NCBI GenBank assembly: GCA_014381465.1
Contig: JACNLP010000026.1
Location: forward strand, 1-35,387
DNA length: 35,387 nucleotides
Origin: Flavobacteriales bacterium
Lineage (GTDB): Bacteria > Bacteroidota > Bacteroidia > Flavobacteriales > BACL11
Direction of reading: 5' to 3'
Under the pieces are notes generated by a model. It was given only the letters and a program-made list of their open reading frames with translations. It was not told where the DNA came from and made no database searches. Position numbers and translations under genes: made by a program. This document shows, piece after piece, positions 1 through 11,100 of this stretch (position 1 is its first letter; every line of letters starts with the position of its first letter).

Positions 1-63
1 TCATTGTTTCTCAATAATTTACAAAGATATAAATATCCCTAAGCTATCTTGAACCATTTTTTA

Positions 64-1059
64 TTAACCTCCAATTGCAAACATGCATCTGCCTTTTCCT
101 AAATCTTCTTCTTTCTTAATATCTTCAAATTCAGGAAGTCCTCCTCTTTCTTTAAACTTTGATTCAATATTTTGAAAAATCAATTGTTCAATATCTTCTC
201 CTTTTCTATAAGCTGTGAGCAAATCTAATTCATTATTTGAAAATAAACAATTCTTAATTCTACCATCAGCCGTTAAGCGTATTCTATTACAACTACCACA
301 AAACGAATCAGTAACCGAACTAATTACTGCAAAAGTCCCCTTCCCCCCTTTAATTCGGAAGTTTTTTGCAGTATCATTTTTAGCATCTTCTATTCTATCA
401 TACTCAAAATTACCTTCAACAATTTTTAGGATTTCTTTATAACTTACAATTTTAGAAAAATCCCAAGAATTACCATTAAAAGGCATGAATTCAATAAAAC
501 GAACATGAACTTCTTCATTTCTAGTCCATTCAATAAAATCTGGAATTTCATGAATATTCACATCTTTAAGAGCTACCATATTCACTTTTATTCTAAAGCC
601 ATTATCTATAAATAATTTAATATTAGAAAGGACTTTTCCCAAGTAATCTCTTTTTGTGATATTGAAGAATTTATCTGCATCCAAAGTATCCAAGCTAACA
701 TTTACCGACTGCAATCCAATTTCCTTAAAAAGCTCCATATATTCATCCAGCAAATAACCATTTGATGTTATTGCCAGTTCAATCGGCAGATTTGATAAAC
801 GAGAAATAATTTCTCTTGCGTCTTTCCTAAGAAGTGGTTCTCCTCCTGTTAATCGGATTTTTTTTACTCCTAAGGAAACAAAAGTTTTTGCGATATTCAA
901 CAACTCATCAGCCGACATTAATTTACTATTAGGGTAAAAACTCAACTTCTCATCAGGCATGCAGTAAAAACATCTAAAATTACATTTGTCCGTCATGGAA
1001 ATACGCAAGTAATCGTGTTTCCTTCCGAAAGTATCTTGTATGATGTTATTAATTTTCAC
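64..1059 (-). CDS. moaA: GTP 3',8-cyclase, molybdenum cofactor biosynthesis (MoaA)
   Basis: Radical SAM CxxxCxxC (CNFRCFYC), RLTGGEPLLR, C-terminal FCGSCNRIRLTADGRIKNCLF second cluster motif. GTG start overlaps the upstream TAG stop (TAGTG). Confidence 0.95.
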   Translation of the reverse strand: MKINNIIQDTFGRKHDYLRISMTDKCNFRCFYCMPDEKLSFYPNSKLMSADELLNIAKTFVSLGVKKIRLTGGEPLLRKDAREIISRLSNLPIELAITSNGYLLDEYMELFKEIGLQSVNVSLDTLDADKFFNITKRDYLGKVLSNIKLFIDNGFRIKVNMVALKDVNIHEIPDFIEWTRNEEVHVRFIEFMPFNGNSWDFSKIVSYKEILKIVEGNFEYDRIEDAKNDTAKNFRIKGGKGTFAVISSVTDSFCGSCNRIRLTADGRIKNCLFSNNELDLLTAYRKGEDIEQLIFQNIESKFKERGGLPEFEDIKKEEDLGKGRCMFAIGG

Positions 1060-1787
1060 TATTTTACATTATCAATTAAAGCATTCATTTTATCAAATTC
1101 CTCAGTAGAAATTAATTGATAAGCTAATTGAAACAAAGTTTCATCTTCTCTATAAATATGTAATCTTAACATTTCAATAAGCTCCAAACTATTTTGATAA
1201 GCAATATCACTTACAATATTCTTAGATTCCTTGTCAGGCAATCGAGAAGAAATACCAATTAAATTAAACGCTAAAGTACCAAGTTGTATAAACTGATAAT
1301 GATCATCTTCAAAAATATCAATTGGCGTTTGAGCAAAAGTAGATGTACCATGTTCTCCACTTTCTCTAAATCTTTTTTCCAATAAGGGAAATAAAACTTT
1401 TTCCTCTTTTCTGTTATGCAGTAATAATTCCCCATCAAAAAATTGAAAAAACTCAGAAAAGGTATCATTTATTTCTTTGTTAATTTTCCACTTATTTTCC
1501 TTAAACTCCAGAAGTGATTTCTCAAATTTATTAAGCTTTTTAATTGCTACTTTATGTTCCAACATTAGTTTCTTAATCACATCAGGCATATCATCATAAC
1601 CTACTTGATCTACCTTTTTAGAATATGCCTCTGGCGGATCCATTGGAGAGTCTCCCTCATCCATCTCAGGATCTTTAGTTACCTCTTTTAATATAGGGTC
1701 TTCCTGAGCAATTTTTCTCTTCAATTCCTTATCCAAAGCACTTACTCTTTGCTTTGAATTTTTATCAATAATTGTTATTTTTTTCAT
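1059..1787 (-). CDS. Hemerythrin HHE-domain protein with ~75-aa N-terminal extension
   Basis: Conserved His/Glu pattern (LMLEH, LLLHNRKEEKVLFPLL, DDHYQF, LHIYREDETLFQLA) typical of hemerythrin-like four-helix proteins. Confidence 0.8.
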   Translation of the reverse strand: MKKITIIDKNSKQRVSALDKELKRKIAQEDPILKEVTKDPEMDEGDSPMDPPEAYSKKVDQVGYDDMPDVIKKLMLEHKVAIKKLNKFEKSLLEFKENKWKINKEINDTFSEFFQFFDGELLLHNRKEEKVLFPLLEKRFRESGEHGTSTFAQTPIDIFEDDHYQFIQLGTLAFNLIGISSRLPDKESKNIVSDIAYQNSLELIEMLRLHIYREDETLFQLAYQLISTEEFDKMNALIDNVK

Positions 1788-1814
1788 GCTACAAATTTAC
1801 TTAATTTAAGACAA

Positions 1815-1841
1815 AAAGGAGTCCATTTTAAGGACTCCTTT
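1815..1841 (-). terminator. Rho-independent terminator downstream of the narK pair
   Basis: AAAGGAGTCC-ATTTTAA-GGACTCCTTT, 10-bp perfect stem; T-run follows on the minus strand. Confidence 0.85.
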
Positions 1842-1864
1842 AATATAAAAATCATAAACCCTTT

Positions 1865-3496
1865 TTACGGATTTTTGATATCTGCTTTTGGACCTAAATA
1901 GTACCACCAGTTTAGCACAGCACAAATTGCATAAAATGCAGCAAAGCCATACATTGCAACCTCAGGGGTTCCAGATTTCATGTTTTCACCAATAATTTTA
2001 GGTATTAAGAATGCTCCATAAGCAGCAATTGCTGAAGTCCAACCAAGTACAGGCCCTGCTTGTTCTTTATTAAACACCATAGAAATTGTACGGAAAGTTG
2101 ATCCGTTACCAATACCAGTTGCTGCAAATAAGATTACAATTAGCACAAAGAACTGCATAAAGAAGTCTTGTGGAGTTGCAGAATGATAAGCTAAATTAGC
2201 ATAATAACCTACTCCTACTGAACATATCACCATCACAATTGCAACCCATTGGGTAATAATTGCACCACCTAATTTATCAGCCATTTTACCACCAATTGGT
2301 CTAATTAACGCACCAACAAAAGCACCAACCCAAACATACATAAATGTTGCAGGTCCATCAGGATTTGGAAGATGTTCCCAAACTCCAGTTGTTTCATTTA
2401 AAATGTGTTTTACTCCAAAAATAAATTTAATTGCTAAACCTACTGCAGCAGCAAACCCAATAAATGACCCAAAAGTCATAGTATAGATAATTGTCATTAC
2501 CCAAGTATGTTTATTATCAAAAATTGAGAATTGTCTTTTTAGATTTTCTTTAATCTCACCAGGAGAAAGTGCTTTCATAAGCACTACAGTTAAAGCAATT
2601 ATAATTGGTAATACAATCCATTTTACCCAAGTATATTCTTTAAATGTAAGGATGAAAAATAATCCTGCAGCAGCTGTTACAAACCCAATAGATAATAGGA
2701 ATAGAATTCTTCCATAAGAAACCATAGGGCTTTTAATGTTAGGAGAAACAGCTTCTGTTCTAATGTTGTTTAATCTTTTGTATCCAAAGTAAGCTAAAGG
2801 AATAAGCCATAACATCCATACCCAACCTGCATTTGCTAACCAAGTTTCTGATCCTGCAGCAATTCTTTTGAAAATTGTTCCAGAGTTACTCGATAAGGGG
2901 AGAGAATCTCCACTCAACACACCCAAGAAAGGAACCGTCATTGCAAGTGGAATAAGAATTTGCATAGTGGTAACTCCAAAGTTACCTAGACCTGCATTCA
3001 TCCCAAGTGCATAGCCTTGTTCTTTTTTAGGATAAAAGAAAGATATATTACTCATGGAAGAAGCAAAGTTACCTCCCCCAAGACCCGATAAAAAAGCCAT
3101 TACCATAAAATATTCAAATGGTGTGCTAGGGTCTTGTAATAAAATTGCAGTACCAAATGCTGGAATCATCAATAATGCTGTAGTGAATAGAATTGTGTTT
3201 CTACCCCCTGCTAAACGAATAAAGAATGAAGAAGGAATACGCAAAGTTGCTCCTGTTAAACCTGCAATTGCTGGCAACATAAATAGTAGCCCCATTGCTT
3301 CTTCTACTGATTTACCAAATGTAAATCCTAAATTTTTCATTTGTACGGTAATAATACCCCACATTAACCAAACTGAAAACCCTACTAATAAACTTGGAAT
3401 AGATATCCACAAGTTACGGTTCGCAATCTTTTTTCCTGTTGATTCCCAAAAACCTTGGTCTTCAACATCCCATTTTGTTAAATCTTTGTTTGACAT
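1865..3496 (-). CDS. narK: NarK-type MFS nitrate/nitrite transporter (first of pair)
   Basis: MFS protein with LSGLGGGNFASSMSNISFFYPKKEQGYALGMNAGLGNFG and ALIRPIGGKMADKLGG motifs; sits beside narGHJI. Confidence 0.9.
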   Translation of the reverse strand: MSNKDLTKWDVEDQGFWESTGKKIANRNLWISIPSLLVGFSVWLMWGIITVQMKNLGFTFGKSVEEAMGLLFMLPAIAGLTGATLRIPSSFFIRLAGGRNTILFTTALLMIPAFGTAILLQDPSTPFEYFMVMAFLSGLGGGNFASSMSNISFFYPKKEQGYALGMNAGLGNFGVTTMQILIPLAMTVPFLGVLSGDSLPLSSNSGTIFKRIAAGSETWLANAGWVWMLWLIPLAYFGYKRLNNIRTEAVSPNIKSPMVSYGRILFLLSIGFVTAAAGLFFILTFKEYTWVKWIVLPIIIALTVVLMKALSPGEIKENLKRQFSIFDNKHTWVMTIIYTMTFGSFIGFAAAVGLAIKFIFGVKHILNETTGVWEHLPNPDGPATFMYVWVGAFVGALIRPIGGKMADKLGGAIITQWVAIVMVICSVGVGYYANLAYHSATPQDFFMQFFVLIVILFAATGIGNGSTFRTISMVFNKEQAGPVLGWTSAIAAYGAFLIPKIIGENMKSGTPEVAMYGFAAFYAICAVLNWWYYLGPKADIKNP

Positions 3497-3553
3497 TTTA
3501 TTTATTTTTAGTTAGTATATTTTGAAAGCAGTATCTCTACTCTCCTAATTATT

Positions 3554-5059
3554 TTATTCTTCTCCAAATGCTCCTTTAGGCTCCTTAAGGGCAACTGCAC
3601 AATAGAAGAAACTTATTAATGCACCTGCGGCTAATATAAAAAAGAATGTTTTTGAATCCACCATACTTAAAATATAAAGGTAAGTAACCGCACCTACATT
3701 ACCATAAGCACCTGCCATTCCAGCAATTCTTCCTGTCATATCTTTTTTAATTGCAGGAATCATTGCAAAGGTTGCACCCTCAGCTCCTTGTACAAACATA
3801 GAGGCAAACATGGTAATAAGTATAGAAACCACTAACCACCAAGTACCTTCATACATAGGGACTAAAGTTTGTACCCCATCAACTACTGGTCCGTAATTAC
3901 TGATTAAACCCATCAACCCAAATCCTATAGAGATACCTACCATATACATTAGCATTGTTTTCTTTCTGCTACCCATTTTATCAGATAAATAACCACCAAG
4001 AGGACGAGCAACTAAATTAATTACAGCAAAAGATCCTGCAACTAATCCAGCCATTTGCGGACTAATTTTAAAAGTACTTTCAAAAAAGAAAGGTAACATA
4101 GAAACTACTGCAAGTTCTGCACCAAAGTTTGCAAAATAAGTTGAGTTTAAAGCTCCAACCGAACTAAAAGGATATTTTTCTTCTTCAGGAATTCCAGCTT
4201 TTAATCTTGGAACATTAAATTGTATAATTTTATATGCTTTATAAAAATAAAATGCTGCTAAGCCAACCCACATCATATACATCATATCCATAGAGAACAT
4301 ATTTTCTCCATTTATTACTTGTTTTTGTAAGTTTCTGGCAAGCAGACCAAGTGCAGCATATAATGGAATTGTCCATCCTAAATATTGGTACAAACCACTC
4401 CAAGAAGAAACAGGCATAATTGAAGATTTACTTTTATCAACTATCACTTCTTTTCCTGTTGGATAATCTTTTACTTGAAAATAATAAAACACTCCGTATA
4501 CTGCTGTTAATACAGAAGAAATAGCCATTGCGTATCTCCAACCAAACTCACCACCAATTAGAGTTAACCCAATATAAGGAATTAAACCTGCTGCTGCTGC
4601 AGAACCAAAGTTACCCCAACCAGCATAAAAACCTTCTGCTCTACCAATGTGTTTTGGAGGAAACCAATTATCAGTCATTTTTATACCAATAACAAAACCA
4701 GCTCCAATAGAAGAAAGTAATAACCTAGAAATAACTAATTGCATAAAAGTAGTACCAAATGCAAAGAACAAACCTGGTATAACAGTTACCACCATTAAAC
4801 CTGAAAAAACTACTCTAGGACCATACTTATCTACTAATGCTCCAATTATAATTCGAGCAGGAATAGTTAATGCCACATTACATAGTAAAAGCGCTTTAAA
4901 GTTTCCTTTTGTTAGGAAGCTAAAACTCTCAGTCATAGCTGTTTTTAATGGCGCCATATTGAACCATACAAAGAAAGTAAGGAAAAATGCTATCCATGTA
5001 TAATGTAGCACTCTTACTCTTTCTTGTGAGAAATCAAATAATTTGAATTTTTCGTTCAT
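3554..5059 (-). CDS. narK: NarK-type MFS nitrate/nitrite transporter (second of pair)
   Basis: MFS protein with GRAEGFYAGWGNFGSAAAAGLIPYIG and LVARPLGGYLSDKMGSR motifs; next to nar genes. Confidence 0.9.
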   Translation of the reverse strand: MNEKFKLFDFSQERVRVLHYTWIAFFLTFFVWFNMAPLKTAMTESFSFLTKGNFKALLLCNVALTIPARIIIGALVDKYGPRVVFSGLMVVTVIPGLFFAFGTTFMQLVISRLLLSSIGAGFVIGIKMTDNWFPPKHIGRAEGFYAGWGNFGSAAAAGLIPYIGLTLIGGEFGWRYAMAISSVLTAVYGVFYYFQVKDYPTGKEVIVDKSKSSIMPVSSWSGLYQYLGWTIPLYAALGLLARNLQKQVINGENMFSMDMMYMMWVGLAAFYFYKAYKIIQFNVPRLKAGIPEEEKYPFSSVGALNSTYFANFGAELAVVSMLPFFFESTFKISPQMAGLVAGSFAVINLVARPLGGYLSDKMGSRKKTMLMYMVGISIGFGLMGLISNYGPVVDGVQTLVPMYEGTWWLVVSILITMFASMFVQGAEGATFAMIPAIKKDMTGRIAGMAGAYGNVGAVTYLYILSMVDSKTFFFILAAGALISFFYCAVALKEPKGAFGEE

Positions 5060-5099
5060 GATTTTTTATTTTTAAGGTTATTCGTATTAATTAACGGGA

Positions 5100-5107
5100 C
5101 AAAAATA
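5100..5107 (-). promoter_or_regulatory. Candidate -7 box (TATTTTTG, consensus TAnnTTTG) for the narK operon
   Basis: Reverse complement of CAAAAATA, embedded in GGACAAAAATA, which also occurs upstream of the cytochrome c/nar operon. Confidence 0.5.
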
Positions 5108-5142
5108 CAACCAACCGACTGCAAATATCCTAACCTTTATCA

Positions 5143-5174
5143 TTTCAAAATATGATTCTTGTCATATTTTGAAA
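5143..5174. promoter_or_regulatory. Candidate CRP/FNR-family operator upstream of narK
   Basis: TTTCAAAATATGA-TTCTTG-TCATATTTTGAAA: perfect 13-bp arms, core TGA-N6-TCA. Confidence 0.7.
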
Positions 5175-5192
5175 ATAGCTTATTAAATGAAA

Positions 5193-5220
5193 AAAGGGAG
5201 AGTTTTAAAGCTCTCCCTTT
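5193..5220 (-). terminator. Rho-independent terminator after narI
   Basis: AAAGGGAGAG-TTTTAAAG-CTCTCCCTTT perfect 10-bp stem with T-run on the minus strand. Confidence 0.85.
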
Positions 5221-5243
5221 CCAGTATTAACCGAATTTATGGT

Positions 5244-5966
5244 TTAATTGTTTTTAGATCGTACTCCCTTCACCCATTTGTCCGGTATTCTAATAGTATT
5301 TTTATCCCAATTCCAAATTACTTTTTGATATGGTCTCCAAATGTAAGCAATAGGATAAACCAAGAAGTGCATGTACCTTGAAAAAGGAATTATTCCAATA
5401 ATAGCAAATGCTGAAATTACATGTATTTTTACTGCAAGTGGCATAGTAGATATAACACTTATATCAGGATTAAATGCAAATATTGACCATAAATAAGGGG
5501 TTAATGATGTTGCAAACCATGTAGAACCATATCTATGGAAATACGCAATCCAGACACCAGAGATAATTTGAACTAGTAAAGTGATAAATACTACTTTATC
5601 CATTTTAGAAGTTACAATTTGAACTCTCTTATTATTTTTTCTCCTAATCACAAGAAGAATGATTCCAAAAAGAGATAGAAGTCCAAACATAAAGGCTGTA
5701 GATTCTAAAATGATTAACCTTACAGGATCACCATTAAAAGCAATTACTGATTTTGGAAAGAGAAATGCAATTAGATGCCCAAAAAACAAGAACATCATTC
5801 CCCAATGAAAAGATTGAGAGCCCCAAAAGAGCTTCTTTCCTTCTAAAAACTGTGTTGATAATGAAGATACTGTGAATCCTTTGTTCATGTACCTTAAAAT
5901 TGTACCAATAAGCATAATTGCTAATGCTGCATATGGTAATCCGACAAATAAAAAATAATCGCTCAT
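5244..5966 (-). CDS. narI: Respiratory nitrate reductase gamma subunit (membrane cytochrome b)
   Basis: ~240-aa multi-TM protein with GMMFLFFGHLIAF, VWIAYFHRYGSTW, KIHVISAFAIIGIIPFSRYMHF; follows narJ. Confidence 0.93.
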   Translation of the reverse strand: MSDYFLFVGLPYAALAIMLIGTILRYMNKGFTVSSLSTQFLEGKKLFWGSQSFHWGMMFLFFGHLIAFLFPKSVIAFNGDPVRLIILESTAFMFGLLSLFGIILLVIRRKNNKRVQIVTSKMDKVVFITLLVQIISGVWIAYFHRYGSTWFATSLTPYLWSIFAFNPDISVISTMPLAVKIHVISAFAIIGIIPFSRYMHFLVYPIAYIWRPYQKVIWNWDKNTIRIPDKWVKGVRSKNN

Positions 5967-5968
5967 AA

Positions 5969-6601
5969 TTAAAATTGTTTTGTTGTTGTATTTTTTCTTT
6001 CAAATAACGATTGGTCAATTCCGCAACCTTTATAGTTGGAAAGGAAACCTGTATCGTCTTCTCTTTTTATAATAAATGGTTTGTAATTTGAACTTTTTGT
6101 ATCTTGTTTCATTACATTTTGTAACATTTTCAATAACTCTAAATATGCATTTTGCATATTAAATTTATCAATCATCTCATCAAGTGCAGGGATACAAATT
6201 GTTGAAATCAATTCCTCTGCAAATTCAGGAGTTGTTTTAGGTAAAAGGGTTAAAACATTAGGCAAATGATCGGATAACTCAACACCACAATCATTATTTG
6301 CATTTCTTTGTTCTTCTTTCATCTGGACTAAGAAATCTCCTCTCTTATAATCCTCTCCAAAAAGTACATAACCAATATCCAAAAAGCAAACTGCTTGAAT
6401 GTCGAATGTTTTAATGTAATATTCCTGTCTTTGATGTAAGGTTAAAGAAGAAAAGTTAGTTATAAATCCTTTTATAATTTCTGTTTCATTAGGATAATCA
6501 ACAGATAGAACTGAAGCAGCAAGTAACGCATCATCAATTAGTCGCTCAGAAGGGTATCTGAATAAATCTGCTAGAATGGTATAGTGTTTAAAATCTTTCA
6601 T
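5969..6601 (-). CDS. narJ: Nitrate reductase assembly chaperone NarJ
   Basis: NarJ-like sequence (ILADLFRYPSERLID, DHLPNVLTLLP). The ORF track starts at 6637 inside narH; MKDFKHYTILADLFRYP at 6601 is the more plausible start, just after the narH stop. Confidence 0.88.
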   Translation of the reverse strand: MKDFKHYTILADLFRYPSERLIDDALLAASVLSVDYPNETEIIKGFITNFSSLTLHQRQEYYIKTFDIQAVCFLDIGYVLFGEDYKRGDFLVQMKEEQRNANNDCGVELSDHLPNVLTLLPKTTPEFAEELISTICIPALDEMIDKFNMQNAYLELLKMLQNVMKQDTKSSNYKPFIIKREDDTGFLSNYKGCGIDQSLFERKNTTTKQF

Positions 6602-6602
6602 T

Positions 6603-8093
6603 TTATAATCCTCTTGCTGGCATTTCTTTAAACCCAAATCCTGTGTTTCCTTTTACATCAGCAGTAGATTCTAGCATTTCCATTGCTTCCTCCCTGTGTG
6701 CTGCTGGGATTACAAACCTTTGATCAAATAATGGTAAAGAAGTTAATCTAAAAATATCATCTGCTTCTTCTCTTGTCATTGCAGTATCTGCAAGTGCTTG
6801 ATTCAATTCTTTTATATCCAAATCACCAACAGTTTTGTCTCTTCTGTGTAATCTCACTGTCATCAGTTTTCTAAATACTTCCTTTATTTTCTCACCATTT
6901 CCTGCAGAGAATAAAGATGCTAAATACTGAATTGGCATTCTTGATGCATCAATTTTTCCCCATAAAGAATCAGTAGTTGTATTATAAGTTCCGTTTTCAA
7001 CTGTTGCCATAGCAGGTAACAATGGCGGAACATAAAATAAGTTAGGAATAGTTCTGTATTCTGGATGAAGTGGTAATGCAACTCCCCACTCTTTTACAAA
7101 TTTATAAGTAGGAGATTTCTGTGCTGCATCAATTGTAGAATCTGCAATTCCATTTTTTCTGGCTGCCTTAATTACTGCTGGATCGTTTGGGTCTAAATAG
7201 ATTTCCATTTGTCTATCCACCAACTCACTTTCATCACAAGATGCAACCGCTTCAATTCTATCTGCATCATAAAGCATAACACCCAGATATCTAATTCTTC
7301 CCACACAAGAATGCATACAAGCAGGTGCTTGTCCTGATTCTAATCTTGGATAACATAAAATACATTTTTCTGATTTTCCAGTATGCCAGTTATAGTATGA
7401 TTTTTTGTAAGGGCAGGCTGTTACGCACATTCTCCAAGCTCTACATTTTTCTTGATTAATTAAAACTACACCATCTTCTCCTCTTTTATAAATAGCTCCT
7501 GAAGGGCAAGATGCTACACAAGCAGGATTTAAACAATGATTACAAATTCTAGGCAAATAAGCAAGTGTCATTTGTTCTAATTGGAACATTGCTTCCTGCT
7601 CCTGAGGACTTAAATTCTCAAAGTTTGGATCTTTTCTTGCGTAATCAGGAGTTCCACCCAAATCATCATCCCAGTTAGGACCTGATTTTATGTCAATATT
7701 TTCTCCTGTAATTAATGATTTTGCACGAGCAGTTGGCTGATCATCTCCTTCTGGAGCTTCAAACAAATGCTCATATTCATAAGTCCAAGGTTCATAATAA
7801 TCATCAATTATTGGCATATTTGGGTTATGGAAGATATTCTTTAAACCTTTCATTTTTCCTGCTCCTTTTAAAGATACCGTTTCCCCATTTTTCTCCCAAC
7901 CACCTTGGTATATTTCTTGATCTTCCCATTTTGTAGGATAACCTGTTCCAGGTTTAGTTTCTACATTATTCCACCACATGTATTCAGCACCTTTTCTGTC
8001 GGTCCAAATATTTTTACATGCGATAGAGCAAGTATGGCAACCAATACATTTATCCATGTGGAAAACCATTGTCATTTGTGATCTAATATCCAT
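6603..8093 (-). CDS. narH: Respiratory nitrate reductase beta subunit
   Basis: Fe-S motifs CIGCHTCSIACKN, CNHCLNPACVASCP, CRAWRMCVTACP (Trp-substituted, as for the 3Fe-4S cluster) and CILCYPRLESGQAPACMHSC. Confidence 0.97.
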   Translation of the reverse strand: MDIRSQMTMVFHMDKCIGCHTCSIACKNIWTDRKGAEYMWWNNVETKPGTGYPTKWEDQEIYQGGWEKNGETVSLKGAGKMKGLKNIFHNPNMPIIDDYYEPWTYEYEHLFEAPEGDDQPTARAKSLITGENIDIKSGPNWDDDLGGTPDYARKDPNFENLSPQEQEAMFQLEQMTLAYLPRICNHCLNPACVASCPSGAIYKRGEDGVVLINQEKCRAWRMCVTACPYKKSYYNWHTGKSEKCILCYPRLESGQAPACMHSCVGRIRYLGVMLYDADRIEAVASCDESELVDRQMEIYLDPNDPAVIKAARKNGIADSTIDAAQKSPTYKFVKEWGVALPLHPEYRTIPNLFYVPPLLPAMATVENGTYNTTTDSLWGKIDASRMPIQYLASLFSAGNGEKIKEVFRKLMTVRLHRRDKTVGDLDIKELNQALADTAMTREEADDIFRLTSLPLFDQRFVIPAAHREEAMEMLESTADVKGNTGFGFKEMPARGL

Positions 8094-8121
8094 AATATTT
8101 ATTTTTTCTTTTATTAATTTA

Positions 8122-11100
8122 TTAAAATACTACTTTATCCATTTTCTTAACCAGTACATGCGTATCTCTGTTCACTCCAACAGGACCCCAATAATTAAAA
8201 TGGTAAGTAAACTGCCCATATCCACCAACTAATAAGTTTGGTTTTAAATGAACTCTAGTGAAACTGTTATGTCCTCCTGCTCTTCTATTTCCTCTCACTT
8301 CTGATTTAGGAACAGTATAAGTTCTTTCTGGAGAATGATAAACAATACAAACCCCATCAGGAATTCTAGCAGATACACAGGCTCTAGTACAATAAACTCC
8401 ATTATCATTATACACCTCAACCCAATCATTATCTTTTACCCCCATTGCTTCTGCATCTCTCTCGCTCATCCAACAAGGCTCCATTCCTCTTGAAAGCGTA
8501 AGCATTCTTAAAGTATCACCATAAGTAGAGTGAATATGCCATTTACCGTGAGGAGTAAGTACATTTAACATTTTTGCTTTCCCAATTGCTACTGATTTAC
8601 GAATATCTCCATAAACTTCAGGTTTTGGTGATGGCTTATAAGTTGGCAAGTGTTCTCCAAACTTAATATACCCTTCATGGTCTAAATAAAAGTGCTGACG
8701 ACCTGTAAGTGTTCTCCAAGGAATCATGTGTTCTACATTATAAGTATAAGCAGAATACGCCCTTCCTCCATTCATAAGCCCTGACCAAATAGGAGAATTA
8801 TTGTATCTCCTTGGGCGTGCTTGCAAATCTTTATAATTAGTTCTTATATTTTTATTTCCCTCATTTAAATGTCTTAATTTCTGACCCGTTTTCTTTTCAG
8901 CTACTGCATAAGCCCTATCACTTAACTCCCCATTTGTTAATGAAGAAAGATGTAGAATTGCATTTACCGCTTCTTCATCTTCTTTTAATGACGGATAAGT
9001 TTCTCCTCCCCAAGATTGCAAATGATCTTTTTGACGGAACATATCTTCATAAAAGTCCTCACAATTATATGAGTTACCATGAGCTCCTAATCCATTTTTA
9101 ATGTTTGGTCCTAAAGAAATAAACTTGTTATAAATTTGGGTATAATCTCTTTCAACAACTGCTAATTTATGCATTGTTTTTCCAGGGATTAAATCACATT
9201 CTCCTTTACTCCAATCCTGAATCTTAGTTTGAGAAATTTCATCTTTACAATCATGTGATAAAGGGATATTTACGATATCCTTTACTGGTGTTGCAAAATG
9301 TTTTTCAGCAAGTTCGGAAGTAACTTTAGCAATGGACTGGAATATTTTCCAATCTGTTCTTGCTTCCCAAACAGGTGCAATTGCTGCAGATAATGGATGA
9401 ATAAAAGAGTGCATATCAGTTGAATTGATATCTGCTTTTTCATACCATGAAGCTGCAGGTAAAACAATGTCAGAATAAAGTGCTGAAGTATCCATACGGA
9501 AATTCAAATCAACAATTAAATCCATTTTCCCTTCTGGAGCTTCTTCAGCCCAAGCAATATCTTTTACATGATCAATTGCTACTTCTTCAGCAATATCATT
9601 ATGATGAGTACCTAGGTAATGTTTTAAGAAGAATTCATGTCCTTTTGATGATGACATTAAAGCATTTCCTCTCCAAATATACCAAACTCTAGGAAAATTA
9701 ATCTCTTTATCTGGCTCTGCAACAGAGTGAGTTAATTTATTTTCTTTTAACTGCTCAACAACATAATTTTTAATTGCTTCATCATCATTTGCTCCAGATT
9801 CTTGAGCATCTTTTACAATATCTAAATTGCTTTTATCGTATTGAGGATAGAAAGGCATCCAACCATTTCTTACGGATTTAACAACTAAATCGGCAGAGTG
9901 CTGTGATGATAATTCATTTTCAGGAACTGAATTATAATCTGCTTGATTTCCATCATATCTCCATTGAGAAGAATTAATATAATGCCAAATTGGAGCTTGC
10001 TGTAACCTTACAGCAGATTGCCAATCTTTACCAGACATAATTGCACCCCAAGAATCAACAGGAGCTAATTTTTCTTGCCCTACATAATGGTTCATACCAC
10101 CACCATTAACACCAATACATCCGGTAATCATCAATGCCATAGTTCCAGCACGATACATTAAATTTCCATGATACCAATGATTAATACCAGCCCCAACAAT
10201 AATAGAACATTTTCCATTTGTAGTTTCAGCCGTTACACCCCATTCTCTTGCTAATTGTATAAGAGTTTCTTTACCAATTCCAGTAAATATTTCTTGCCAT
10301 GCTGGAGTATAAGCTGCATCTTTATCATCATAAGAAGTTGGGTAATCTCCAGCCAAACCTCTATCTATTCCATATTGAGCCATCATAAGGTCATAAACAG
10401 TAGTAACCATTACTTCCCCATCAGAAGTTTTAACATTCTTTACAGGAACTCCTCTTAATGATTTTTTATCTAAACCATACTCAATAAATTCTACTTGCTG
10501 AACATCATCTTTATTATCAATTAATGACAATAATGGATCATAATTTTTATCATTTTCTCCATCAATATGTTGCATATTCCAGTTTCCATCTTTTGAATCC
10601 CATCTATGACCAGAAGAACCTCCAGGACATACAAATTCACCAGATTTTGCATCAATATTTAAGAACTTCCATTCTCCATTTTCAGCACCTTTATATTTAT
10701 CTACTTTATTAGCTCTTAACATTTGTCCTGGAACTAACTTATCACCATCTTTTACTAATTCAACTAAATAAGGAGAATCAGTATATTTCTTGCAGTAATC
10801 AATAAAGTAAGGTACTTGCTTATCTATATGAAATTCTTTTAAAAGAACATGAGTAAACGATTGCCAAAACGCACCATCTTGCCCTGCATGAACAGGTAAC
10901 CATTTATCAGCATATTTTGCAACCATGTTAAAGTCAGGAGCCATTACAACAGTTTTTGTACCATTGTGTCTTGCTTCTGAGAAAAAGTGAACATCAGGAG
11001 TTCTTGTCATACCCAAATTAGCTCCCATTGCTACAATAAATTTAGAGTTGTACCAATCTGCAGATTCTGCAACATCAGTTTGCTCTCCCCAAATTTCTGG

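Noticed and set aside
4647-5003. 118-aa plus-strand ORF antisense to narK, and similar antisense ORFs in 3054-3515, 7715-8232, 9447-11648, 16343-16674, 34391-34783
   Set aside because: All lie opposite strongly supported CDSs; compositions look like reverse-complement artefacts.
6603-6637. 35-bp overlap of narH and narJ
   Set aside because: Arises from an over-extended narJ start in the ORF track; the internal ATG at 6601 matches the expected NarJ N-terminus.
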